A DNA stretch of 64,000 nucleotides. Source: Paraburkholderia sediminicola (lineage in GTDB: Bacteria; Pseudomonadota; Gammaproteobacteria; Burkholderiales; Burkholderiaceae). This document shows positions 53,912-62,021 of the stretch, piece after piece (position 1 is the first letter of the stretch; each line of letters starts with the position of its first letter). A program made the position numbers and the translations under genes. Under the pieces are notes generated by a model. It was not told where the DNA came from, made no database searches, and saw only the letters and a list, made by a program, of their open reading frames with translations. The DNA lies in NCBI RefSeq assembly GCF_902859805.1, contig NZ_CADIKC010000014.1, forward strand, positions 1 to 64,000. Reading direction: 5' to 3'.

Positions 53912-54157
53912 CTACATTCCCGCGAGTATCAGCAGCTTTGACGGTGGGCACTGCAACGCATCGGCGATGCGGATAAGGTTGAGTATGGTCAGGTTGCGTT
54001 CACCACGCTCAATGCGCCCCATGTGACTGCGATCAATCCCAGTCGCGTATGCCAAGGCTTCCTGCGACCAGCCCAAGTCGTGCCGGTACTGGCGCAGGGC
54101 TGCGCCAACGGCCTTCAGGTGGCCTGCATCGTCGATTTTCCCGGAGACTCTTCCCAT
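53912..54157 (-). CDS. XRE-family HTH regulator (81 aa)
   Basis: A single-domain Cro/C1-type DNA-binding protein: LKAVGAALRQYRHDLGWSQE and ALAYATGIDRSHMGRIERGE are helices 1-4 of the fold. Length is typical for controller proteins of restriction systems or mobile elements. It lies between the transposase operon and an AbiEi-like gene, with the tnsAB control region downstream. Probably regulates the element. No good ribosome site precedes the ATG. Confidence 0.88.
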   Translation of the reverse strand: MGRVSGKIDDAGHLKAVGAALRQYRHDLGWSQEALAYATGIDRSHMGRIERGERNLTILNLIRIADALQCPPSKLLILAGM

Positions 54158-54190
54158 CCCGGGATGGTGCGGAAGTCAACATATTTTGAC

Positions 54191-54208
54191 CACGGCATTT
54201 ACGACCCA
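54191..54208 (+). repeat. 18-bp motif, copy C
   Basis: CACGGCATTTACGACCCA on the plus strand, 34 bp upstream of the XRE gene (which reads leftward). Two further exact copies lie at 55988 and 57628 in the opposite orientation. Confidence 0.8.
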
Positions 54209-54823
54209 TTTCGATTAGCGACCCGTTTGGATATCGATGCATGGTCGGGCGCTTTGCGATCGTGCCGCTGCGAAGGATCGCTACGATATTGCTCTCTCTC
54301 GGGATGTTGGCTACCGCGAATAGCCTCCCGGATCGAGTCGGACAACTGCGCGCGAGACGTCGCCCTCAGAAGTTGCTTCGTTGCTTCCGATCAAGCCGTC
54401 AGACCTTGTTGTCGGTGCGGCAGCGGATCAACCGGGTCGCCTTGTACAGCTTTAGTCCGGTGCAATCACGGTTCGCCCTGGTGGTCTGCCTTCAAGATCT
54501 CCGCCCCCAACAAGTTGCAGCCTGAATTCATGTCTTTTACCCGAACCCGTGGTTGGGATTTGCACGCAGTTTCCAAGTGCTTCTTTCAGGCAATGCTGGC
54601 AAAGGTTCCGCCCAGCGTCATCTCTCGGCCACAGCGGTCGCAAGAGACGCTTGCAAAGTCCAGTGCGATATTTGATTTGAAGTCCTTTGTACAGACTCGC
54701 ACGAACTATCTGTAAGATTTTTGGACAGGTGCGGTTGGCACACTCAGGCGACCTGCGTACGCGGTCAGGCTCACAGCGCAAGGAGATCTTATGTGGTCGA
54801 TGAATTTCACCGTGAAAACTGCG
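54209..54823. other. Gene-free stretch between XRE and AbiEi-like genes
   Basis: About 615 bp. Frames of up to about 100 codons exist on both strands, but none resembles a protein. In particular, the AbiEii-type nucleotidyltransferase toxin expected after an AbiEi gene is not here. Confidence 0.4.
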
Positions 54824-55486
54824 TCAGCATCGCAGTTCGCTGGCCCATTGATGCCCTTGGTCTTCTGAAAGCGCCTTCAGTGTCAGAATCAGATCGCGTC
54901 TAAGGCAGTGATCGGCAAGTGTCTGAAGTACTACAGGCCGAATCGTCCGCAGTTCGCTTACGAGATTTGTAGCGTGTTCAAGTTCCCCGCGGTCGCTATC
55001 CGCAAGCAACTCGATGATTGCCCTCTCACGATGTGAGACCATTACATCATGATGCTTCAGCGGAAGCGCTGATACGGCATAGCACGCGTCGAGGTCACTA
55101 TCAAAAAGCGGCCGTTGCTCATACCGAAGTAACAATAGAGCTTTCGCCCAAACCGGAAAGATGAAGCTTCCAGTACCGCGAAGGTGCACACGCTCGCGTA
55201 CGTATAGGAAATGGCGGATGCCCCTACGATCGAGCGCGCTCCGCCCTGCGATGTGCAGGTTCGGCACATGTCGTGACAGATAAGCTACCGTCCCTTCCAC
55301 CGTCGGCTTATCCCCCCTGAGAAGATAGGCATTCTCGGAGAGTTCGTTCAGCCATCCATTCTTCACAAGCACCGGTAATTTCGCCGGCAGAACACCGATG
55401 CTCGCGACGTACCGGCGATCAAATGGCTGCCCCCGCACGGCCAGGTCCATCAACGTCTGCACATCGCGCGTGAGCTTCTGCAGCAT
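54824..55486 (-). CDS. AbiEi-like type IV antitoxin protein, orphan
   Basis: A 220-residue protein. The N-terminal winged-helix region (LPVLVKNGWLNELSENAYLL) and the following NLHIAGRSALDRRGIRH segment match the AbiEi antitoxin family of abortive-infection type IV systems. A C-terminal helical half follows. Normally it represses and neutralises the AbiEii toxin, encoded downstream; no such gene is present. It may act as a DNA-binding regulator of the element or be the remnant of a defence pair. It starts 14 nt after the preceding gene. Confidence 0.7.
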   Translation of the reverse strand: MLQKLTRDVQTLMDLAVRGQPFDRRYVASIGVLPAKLPVLVKNGWLNELSENAYLLRGDKPTVEGTVAYLSRHVPNLHIAGRSALDRRGIRHFLYVRERVHLRGTGSFIFPVWAKALLLLRYEQRPLFDSDLDACYAVSALPLKHHDVMVSHRERAIIELLADSDRGELEHATNLVSELRTIRPVVLQTLADHCLRRDLILTLKALSEDQGHQWASELRC

Positions 55487-55500
55487 CGGGTTGGGCTTGG

Positions 55501-55902
55501 TTAGAAAACTTCTTCCTTGTACCCGACAGCCGCCTCTGCAACTTGCCAGACAACTGTCTTCCGTATCGCGTGCGCGGGATCCGGTTGCGTAGGCTCACAT
55601 TTCATGACCCGCCCCTCCCGGTCGGTATATGCAAAGTAGGCCATGGAAAGTCGCCCGCGCTCTGTGTAGGACCAAAACTCCTCAACAGCGACCAGTCGAT
55701 CCCACTCGAGCGCGTACACTTTCACGGCATCCCTACCCACTCCCTCAAGGATGGATTTCAGAACGTGTGGGCCGAAGACGAGATATGAATAGCCGTCACC
55801 GTCGTCGCGATGGGCTTGAGCAGAGCGAACAACAAATACCGTCGAATAGTGTGTCACCCCTGCCATCTCCCAACGAGTGAACGCGTCCCCGGCAACTTTC
55901 AT
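55501..55902 (-). CDS. Hypothetical protein preceding the AbiEi-like gene
   Basis: 133 residues from the ATG at 55902; an earlier start would run through the 18-bp motif at 55988 and is unlikely. The sequence (HYSTVFVVRSAQAHRDDGDG, then YSYLVFGPHVLKSILEGVG and ALEWDRLVAVEEFW) suggests a compact alpha/beta protein. No known domain. It is co-oriented with, and 14 nt before, the AbiEi-like gene, so it may be its functional partner in place of AbiEii. Confidence 0.5.
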   Translation of the reverse strand: MKVAGDAFTRWEMAGVTHYSTVFVVRSAQAHRDDGDGYSYLVFGPHVLKSILEGVGRDAVKVYALEWDRLVAVEEFWSYTERGRLSMAYFAYTDREGRVMKCEPTQPDPAHAIRKTVVWQVAEAAVGYKEEVF

Positions 55903-55987
55903 TGGAGACTGCCAGGAGGGCTTGGTGAAAAACATTTCGCAAACACAACAACGTAGAAGGGACAGGGGAAAATTTACGGCAAATCTT

Positions 55988-56005
55988 TGGGTCGTAAATG
56001 CCGTG
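55988..56005 (-). repeat. 18-bp motif, copy A
   Basis: CACGGCATTTACGACCCA on the minus strand, about 90 bp upstream of the gene at 55501-55902. A second CATTTACG half-site lies 15 bp before it, and the whole 35-bp block (55989-56023) resembles the block at copy B. A reversed half-site GCCGTAAA-type sequence flanks it. Confidence 0.8.
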
Positions 56006-56178
56006 GCCGTAAATGTATCACAGTTCCCGAACACGATAAAATGCTTTGCCATGGTTCGCGGGGCTGGCCGGAAACCCATCCTGCAAATCAGTCGAACCTC
56101 CCCACATGAGCATAGCTTCGACCAAGGAGCAAGACATCAAGCACAGTTCGGGGGCGAAAACAGGCTTGGTCAAACCAT

Positions 56179-57534
56179 TCAGTTTCTCGCCGCTAACAGC
56201 AGGGAGTTGAGAATGGCGATTGTGTCCAGATCGACGCCGCAACGTAGCCCCAGCAAGTCACTCGTTACCCCTCCCGGATCGGCAACGATAGCTACCCCGC
56301 ACTGAATGTCGTTGGTTTCAGCGACGACCAGAGACAACGCATCGGTAGGGATTTCACATGCCACTCTGTAGTCAAATACGCCAGACCTTATATATTGGCG
56401 TGCTGCCGCGACCAACGCCGCGAACCCTGAAATGAACACGGCACGGCAAGCCGGCGAATGCAGGAGATTGTTGGCCAGCGCATTCGTAAGCCGCGCCGTT
56501 TGCAGTGCCTCAACGCGATCAAGTTCATATCGCAACACGGATAACGATTCACAGTGACATCTCAGTAGCACAAACGCCAACTGCTCGGGCGTCCAGGTAC
56601 CCCGCAGGACGCACCGGCCGTCGGAGAAATCGAGTGAGGGAGGACAATCATCCTCCCGACGCGAATCAATGGCAGTTTTTAGCTGGCGCAGCAACGCACA
56701 ATATGTGTTCCACACTGTACCTGCTGAAAGAAGACGTGATCTCGCCGCCACCTCGAGGCTTTGCATCATCGGCCTGTAATGACGAACTTGCCATGCAAGC
56801 AGACGCGCATGCCGATGCTGCGACGCGCAGCCAGTCGGAAACCGATGAATTAGATTAACGGTTCCCCGCCATACATCGGCATCCGAGGGTGCAAAACGAC
56901 GAACCGGCCACCTTCGACGGCGGCGCTTGGCTTCCGCAAGGAATAACAAATGACGTGTGGCTGAAAGGAGCCATTCCCGGTACCGAGTGGCCCTGACAAA
57001 CAATTCAACAGCCTGCTCCCGAAACGCAGCATGAGCGTCAATGGTAAAGGCCACTCCCGCAATATCATCGCCACAACCTGAGCAACGAAAGCGATGCCCA
57101 ATAAGTTGTGGCGTCAGCCTGTACTCGTCCAGCGTCGTGTTACAGCACATGCATCGCTTCCGCAATGGGCATGCATGAATCAAACAGACTTCGAGCGCAA
57201 CAAATTGATGCCAGACGCTGTGGTAACCCGCCTCCATGCAGACAGGACAATACCTGAGCGTCTCCGACCAGAGTATTTCCTTCAGGGATGCAAGTTTTCT
57301 CAACGCAGGCGGATCGCCATATTTCAACTCCCAGCCCAGCAGTGAACGCAGGGACATCGTGTCAAGCGGTTCCGCGTCGTCACGTCCGTCTTTGAAAAAG
57401 AGATGACGAACGTCTCGCGCCGTCAGCTCGTTAATTCTGGAGATCCGCGTTAGCGACCCATACCACGACTCCTCGGGTAGAGGCGACAACTCGCGGCCGA
57501 CAAGCAGAGCCACCAGACTGATCTTTTCCGCCAT
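56179..57534 (-). CDS. TniQ/TnsD-family protein (copy 2)
   Basis: 451 residues from the ATG at 57534; an ATG 15 codons upstream is possible, and neither has a good ribosome site. The N-terminus LSPLPEESWYGSLTRISRIN is the TniQ opening. The zinc-finger block follows (YCPVCMEAGYHSVWHQF, CLIHACPLRKRCMCC, FRCSGCG) at about residues 100-165. The C-terminal 280 residues are unrecognised. It is diverged from the first TniQ and lies 3 kb upstream of tnsAB, separated by the XRE and AbiEi-like genes. A second targeting protein may direct a different insertion pathway. Confidence 0.85.
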   Translation of the reverse strand: MAEKISLVALLVGRELSPLPEESWYGSLTRISRINELTARDVRHLFFKDGRDDAEPLDTMSLRSLLGWELKYGDPPALRKLASLKEILWSETLRYCPVCMEAGYHSVWHQFVALEVCLIHACPLRKRCMCCNTTLDEYRLTPQLIGHRFRCSGCGDDIAGVAFTIDAHAAFREQAVELFVRATRYREWLLSATRHLLFLAEAKRRRRRWPVRRFAPSDADVWRGTVNLIHRFPTGCASQHRHARLLAWQVRHYRPMMQSLEVAARSRLLSAGTVWNTYCALLRQLKTAIDSRREDDCPPSLDFSDGRCVLRGTWTPEQLAFVLLRCHCESLSVLRYELDRVEALQTARLTNALANNLLHSPACRAVFISGFAALVAAARQYIRSGVFDYRVACEIPTDALSLVVAETNDIQCGVAIVADPGGVTSDLLGLRCGVDLDTIAILNSLLLAARN

Positions 57535-57627
57535 GTCTTGATCAACCCTGTGTGAGAGTCCCGGCAAGCACTGCCACATGCCGTCAGACGAGAGTCAACC
57601 GACCGTCATCGATTCAGGTCGGAATAA

Positions 57628-57645
57628 TGGGTCGTAAATGCCGTG
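57628..57645 (-). repeat. 18-bp motif, copy B
   Basis: CACGGCATTTACGACCCA on the minus strand, about 95 bp upstream of the second tniQ gene. As at copy A, a second half-site (CATTTATG) lies 15 bp before it. Confidence 0.8.
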
Positions 57646-58118
57646 TGCATAAATGCATCATAGCAATGTCACGGAGAAAGAGGAAAGGGACAATGGAAAG
57701 GTATAGATTGGGGATCAGACGATTACAGGAAATCCGCGTGGCGGGCGGGTCTCTGTTTGGAAATTGAAAGTACGGCAAATGCTCGCGCCATGCGATCAGA
57801 GATGTCAGGGGACAAGCTGACGCTTGGCTTTTGGTGAAGAGAACGCCGATTCCGCGGACGCTAATCACACATGAACGCCTGTTATCCCCGCCCCACGGTG
57901 TTCCGCGATTTTCGACATGCCATTACTATGACTTGGATTATTACATACATTACGACGCACTATTGCTCGACTTTACGGTCCAGCGATGAATTTCGACATA
58001 CCACGGATTGAGGCGATTTCATCCATGTTGAAAAGTCTCGTTCCGGCCGCTCGGCCTTGTCGCCATTGAGACGAATTACCGCATGCCTTTCTTCTCGAGC
58101 ACTATATAAACTCCCCAC
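57646..58118. other. Gene-free stretch at the right side of the Tn7-like region
   Basis: About 470 bp without a supported gene. It holds a loose direct repeat, ATTTTCGACATGCC near 57908 and AATTTCGACATACC near 57988, about 80 bp apart, which could be transposase-binding sites of the element's right end. I found no matching sequence on the left side, so the end is unproven. Confidence 0.3.
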
Positions 58119-58772
58119 ATGCCCCCAGAAATCGACTACCTCAACCCAGCCCTTCCTTCCGGCCTCCGCCACGTGTCGATGCCCGTGGTCGACGCGACTC
58201 CAGAAACCCTCACCGGATTTGGCAAGCTTGTAACGGACCCAAGCGAGTGTTCGATCGAGATTGTCCAGTGGCCGGCGTTGGGGACAAGACCCATAGACCC
58301 CGGAACCGGTGATGAAGCAGGCACAACCGAAGGCACATTCGTGAGCGAATGGCGCGGGGACATTCTCTACGGTCGAAACGACGCTGTCGGTGGCAACTAC
58401 ATCCTTGCATACGCAAAGGAACCTGAAGCAGCCCACGACGACCACGCCAATGCACCCGAACGCATGCTGCTCTGGCACGCGAACTACCACCCGGACGGCG
58501 GACAGCTCTTCTTCCCTCTAGACCATCGCCCCTTCTACGTTCCATTGGCATTACCCGGTGACGACATCGCACCGGAGAAGTTCGTGTGCTTTCGCTTCGA
58601 CGGACAGCAGGGTCTCTACATCCATCCAAACATCTGGCATGAAGGCGTGTTCACGCTTGGAGGGACACAGCGGTTCTTTGACAAGCAAGGCGCCGTCCAC
58701 GCTCGCGTCTCTGTCGACTTTGCCCGCGAGTTTGGCTGCCTTCTCGAGGCGCCGATCTTCAGCGACGCCTAA
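58119..58772 (+). CDS. Ureidoglycolate lyase (AllA)-like protein
   Basis: A 217-residue cupin-fold protein. The stretch IHPNIWHEGVF is the hallmark of the ureidoglycolate lyase/hydrolase family, and VSVDFAREFGCLLE its usual C-terminus. Family members release urea or ammonia from ureidoglycolate in purine breakdown. No other allantoin genes are adjacent, so the substrate may differ. No ribosome site is evident before the ATG. Confidence 0.75.
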   Translation: MPPEIDYLNPALPSGLRHVSMPVVDATPETLTGFGKLVTDPSECSIEIVQWPALGTRPIDPGTGDEAGTTEGTFVSEWRGDILYGRNDAVGGNYILAYAKEPEAAHDDHANAPERMLLWHANYHPDGGQLFFPLDHRPFYVPLALPGDDIAPEKFVCFRFDGQQGLYIHPNIWHEGVFTLGGTQRFFDKQGAVHARVSVDFAREFGCLLEAPIFSDA

Positions 58773-58815
58773 CCGTTTGGTCAAGAAACGGTCATCCGGC
58801 CATCGAGCAACCACT

Positions 58816-59664
58816 TCAAACCCTCAAATCAGCCAGAATCTGTTCAGCAAGAAAATCGCAGGGCGGTCGCCCGGACCGCGCACTGCGAGCCAGAACAACT
58901 TCCAGGTCATTCAGCGGCGGCAGCCCTTCGTTCTGCGATAGCTGAACGAGGTGCGCCGGCACGCTGCATCGTGCAAGAGGCGCTATCGCGAGCCCTGCTT
59001 CGACCATGCTGATCAGGCCCAACAAACTCGGGCTTTCGTAGGACATCCGGTATTTGATATTTTCCCGCTGGAGCGCGCTGACGGCATGGGCACGAGCAGT
59101 ACTGCCATGTGCAAAAACGGCAATCGAAAGCGGGCGCTCTTTCCACACTTTTCTTGCGGGCGACCCGACCCACACCATTGGCTCGAACCGGATGAATTCG
59201 CCCGCAACGCCCCTTGTTTTCGTGAAGCAAGCCAGGTCGAGCGTGTTGTCTTTTAGCAATGGAACAAGCTCACTGCTTGGCAAACCGATCACCCGAATTT
59301 CTACACGCGGATGAGCAACCGCGAACTTTGCCAGAACCTGCGGCAGCAGCGATGAAGCGTAGTCGTCCGGAACACCGATGGTTACGCGCCCCTTGATCTC
59401 CGGGCGCACTACTGACGCCCACGCTTCCTCGCGCATCGCAAGCATTCGACGACCGTAGTCGAGGAGCGTCTTGCCCTCGGCGGTAATCGCTACGTTGCGG
59501 GTGCTTCGCACGAAGAGCGGTTTTCCCAGCGCTTCTTCAAGCGTCTTTATCTGCATGCTCACTGCCGACGGCGACCGGCGCACGGACTCCGCACCTCGAA
59601 CAAACGATCCTGTATCAGCGACCGCCACCAGCATTTCAAGCACGTCCAGATCGAGTTTTTTCAC
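58816..59664 (-). CDS. LysR-family regulator
   Basis: A 282-residue LysR protein. DNA-binding domain LEMLVAVADTGSFVRGAESV, then SPSAVSMQIKTLEEALGKPL; effector domain with VTIGVPDDYASSLLPQVLAKF. It is divergent from the LysE-type exporter gene at 59768 across about 100 bp, the classic regulator/exporter arrangement, so it probably controls that gene in response to the exported compound. Confidence 0.92.
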   Translation of the reverse strand: MKKLDLDVLEMLVAVADTGSFVRGAESVRRSPSAVSMQIKTLEEALGKPLFVRSTRNVAITAEGKTLLDYGRRMLAMREEAWASVVRPEIKGRVTIGVPDDYASSLLPQVLAKFAVAHPRVEIRVIGLPSSELVPLLKDNTLDLACFTKTRGVAGEFIRFEPMVWVGSPARKVWKERPLSIAVFAHGSTARAHAVSALQRENIKYRMSYESPSLLGLISMVEAGLAIAPLARCSVPAHLVQLSQNEGLPPLNDLEVVLARSARSGRPPCDFLAEQILADLRV

Positions 59665-59767
59665 TTTAGTCAGAAAATCTGATTAATACATTCAGTTTAA
59701 TCCGTTTTACGGGTGTATTCATCAAAGCGATACTACGACCGATGATCACTTGGCGGAGCCCGGGAAA

Positions 59768-60415
59768 ATGCACGGTACGGTTTCGATATACGGATTTCTG
59801 GCGGTCGGCGGAATGCTCGCTGTGACACCGGGGCCGAACATGATCTACGTGATGTCGCGCTCGATTGCGCAAGGACGCACGGCCGGGCTGATCTCGCTTG
59901 CAGGCGTCATGCTCGGCTACCTCTTCTATATGTTTGGTGCAGCGTTCGGTATCACGGCGTTTTTTGTGAGCGTGCCTTATGCAGCCAGCGTTCTGGGCGC
60001 GGGAGGTGCTGCGTATCTGTTCTATCTTGCGTGGCAGGCTGTGAAGCCTGGTGGCCGCTCTCCCCTGGAGGTTCGTGAGCTGCCCCGCGAACAGCCTCGC
60101 CGGCTCTTCGCGATGGGCGCGACGACTAGTCTGTTGAATCCCAAGCTCGCGATGATCTTTCTGTCACTGCTGCCGCAATTCATCAATTACCAGGACGGCA
60201 GCGTTCTCAGGCAATCGCTCGTGCTCGGCTCGTCGTTGATTGTTGCGTTTGCATCCGTGAATGGTTTCGTGGCGGTCTGCTCGGGCAGCATGGCGAAGTT
60301 TCTCTCCAGTCGCCCGGGACTTCTACAGGCTCAACGCTGGACGATGGGAGTTGTTCTAGTGGCCCTCGGTGCACATATGACCGTCGATGCATTGAAGCTG
60401 GCAGGCATCAACTGA
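59768..60415 (+). CDS. LysE/RhtB-family exporter
   Basis: A 215-residue inner-membrane protein with about six hydrophobic helices. The N-terminal helix carries the family signature TPGPNMIYVMSRSIAQGRTAG, and NPKLAMIFLSLLPQF is the second conserved element. Members export amino acids or related compounds. ATG at 59768 is preceded by GGAG; an upstream TTG is rejected. Divergent from the LysR gene. Confidence 0.92.
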   Translation: MHGTVSIYGFLAVGGMLAVTPGPNMIYVMSRSIAQGRTAGLISLAGVMLGYLFYMFGAAFGITAFFVSVPYAASVLGAGGAAYLFYLAWQAVKPGGRSPLEVRELPREQPRRLFAMGATTSLLNPKLAMIFLSLLPQFINYQDGSVLRQSLVLGSSLIVAFASVNGFVAVCSGSMAKFLSSRPGLLQAQRWTMGVVLVALGAHMTVDALKLAGIN

Positions 60416-60436
60416 TGCAACCGCTACGCCCTGCTG

Positions 60437-61294
60437 TCACCGCCCTTCCCCTGAGACATATTGAACGCTGCGTCTGTATTGGCTGGGTGTCACGCCCTGC
60501 TGACGAACAAAGAAACGCGTGAAATTGCCCGGCGAGTCAAAGCCCAGATCGAGCGCGATATCCTGAAGCGCCATTTCCTGCTGCGAAGAAACACGCTCGA
60601 TCGACAGATCCATCCTCAGCATGCTGCTGAAAGTCGCGGGCGTCATGCCGGTTTGCTTGTGAAATAGATGGAAGAAATGCGGACGCGATAGCCCAACCCT
60701 TTGCGCAAGATCGTCGAAGTCGGGTGTAAGGCCCCTCGCCTGTTTCATTGCTTCGATCGCACGACGAATCCTGATGTCATACGCGATACTGCCGACGAGT
60801 CCCGCTGCTGAAAGTACGTCCCCTCGGGGCGATTTACCGACGAGTTCGCCAGTCATGTCGGCGATCAGCCCTTGGACCGCCTGAAGCGACCGGCCCTCAC
60901 GGTCGGTCAGAATGTCGAGCAGATCAGAATGGAGGCGGTTGAGCTTGCCCTGCAACAGCACGGACGAGCTCGGAAAGAACCGGGGATGAACACTGTACGC
61001 GAAACGCCGGTCAACATCCCTCAACCAATCCGGCTCCAGATAAAGTGCGAGCAACACTGTCGACTGCGATTGTGGGCGATGTTCATAAAAATGCGGCTCC
61101 CACGCATTCACGAGCAGCACGTTCTTGTCTGACAAAACATACTCGCGATTGCGGACCCCGAACTGAATGTCGGGACCACCTTCCTTGAAGATGACGTGGG
61201 AAACCCGATGCGCGTGGAGGACCATGCTTTGATCAAGCAGCAGCAACGCCACTCTTCCGAACGGCCCGTGAATGATTCGTAAAGGCTCGGACAT
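60437..61294 (-). CDS. AraC-family regulator with cupin sensor
   Basis: 285 residues from the ATG at 61294, directly preceded by AGGAGGT. The N-terminal cupin-like sensor (IQFGVRNREYVLSDKNVLLV, then NAWEPHFYEH) is followed by two helix-turn-helix motifs (LAQRVGLSRPHFFHLFHKQT and DIALDLGFDSPGNFTRFF). Divergent from the small cupin gene at 61587, which it may control. Convergent with the LysE gene. Confidence 0.92.
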   Translation of the reverse strand: MSEPLRIIHGPFGRVALLLLDQSMVLHAHRVSHVIFKEGGPDIQFGVRNREYVLSDKNVLLVNAWEPHFYEHRPQSQSTVLLALYLEPDWLRDVDRRFAYSVHPRFFPSSSVLLQGKLNRLHSDLLDILTDREGRSLQAVQGLIADMTGELVGKSPRGDVLSAAGLVGSIAYDIRIRRAIEAMKQARGLTPDFDDLAQRVGLSRPHFFHLFHKQTGMTPATFSSMLRMDLSIERVSSQQEMALQDIALDLGFDSPGNFTRFFVRQQGVTPSQYRRSVQYVSGEGR

Positions 61295-61586
61295 GTAATT
61301 ACCTCCTGCCGCCCTGATGAATTCAAAGCGTTCGCCGTGTCTCGGCCGCATCGCGCCAAAAAGTCACCATACGGAATGATAAATCGGCATCGTCCGTGAC
61401 AAGTCTGCATACGGCCGGAGCCACGACAAGTGGGACATTCGCCTACTCTGCGTACAGGCCCTCTTGCACCGCAGCTATCGAAGTACGGCCTGAAGGCGGC
61501 CAACACGTTTTGAACTCCGAACGTGAATGGCGCGTGCTGCAATGCAGGATGCCCCTCGCTACATTCGCACACTCAAGGAGACGATC

Positions 61587-61922
61587 ATGGCTGGTGTCGG
61601 CAGTGAAAAGGTATTTGAGAATGACAAAGTGATTGTATGGAACTTCGTTCTCGCACCGGGCGAGGAAACGCCGGTACATACCCACACGCTTTCATACATG
61701 TGGTACGCGATCGAAGGTGCGCCCTTGCATATCTTTGATGAAAACGGCGGAGACCTCGGCATCTTCGAAGTACCGACGGGTGCGATTTACTCACTCAAAT
61801 GCGAGAACGGGTATCTGGAAGTGCTGTCCGAAATCGGCAAGGGCGCCAAGGTTCCCGCGACGCACAAGGCGCGCAACGAGGGTAGCAATCCATACCGCGA
61901 AGTACTGGTCGAGTACAAATAG
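61587..61922 (+). CDS. Small cupin-domain protein
   Basis: A 111-residue single-domain cupin. The first cupin motif includes the metal-binding HTHTLSYMWYAIEG; the second half reads FEVPTGAIYSLKC. ATG at 61587 with AAGGAG upstream. Such proteins are often isomerases, dioxygenases or binding proteins; function not predictable. Divergent from the AraC gene. Confidence 0.82.
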   Translation: MAGVGSEKVFENDKVIVWNFVLAPGEETPVHTHTLSYMWYAIEGAPLHIFDENGGDLGIFEVPTGAIYSLKCENGYLEVLSEIGKGAKVPATHKARNEGSNPYREVLVEYK

Positions 61923-61962
61923 CCGCGCCTGACTGAGTCTGAGTTGGCACCTTGGCAGTACC

Positions 61963-61999
61963 CCCGAACGCCCCGCGATGTGAGGCGGCGGCGTTCGGG
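61963..61999. terminator. Hairpin between convergent cupin and oxidoreductase genes
   Basis: CCCGAACGCC and GGCGTTCGGG form a perfect 10-bp stem around a 17-nt loop. There is no clear T run, but the position between two convergent genes fits a bidirectional transcription stop. Confidence 0.6.
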
Positions 62000-62021
62000 C
62001 GATCCGACAGACAACAATGAC

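Noticed and set aside
54452..54781. Possible zinc-ribbon protein (leftward, CxxC-type pairs)
   Set aside because: The cysteine pairs fall in different reading frames and no ribosome site or family match is visible.
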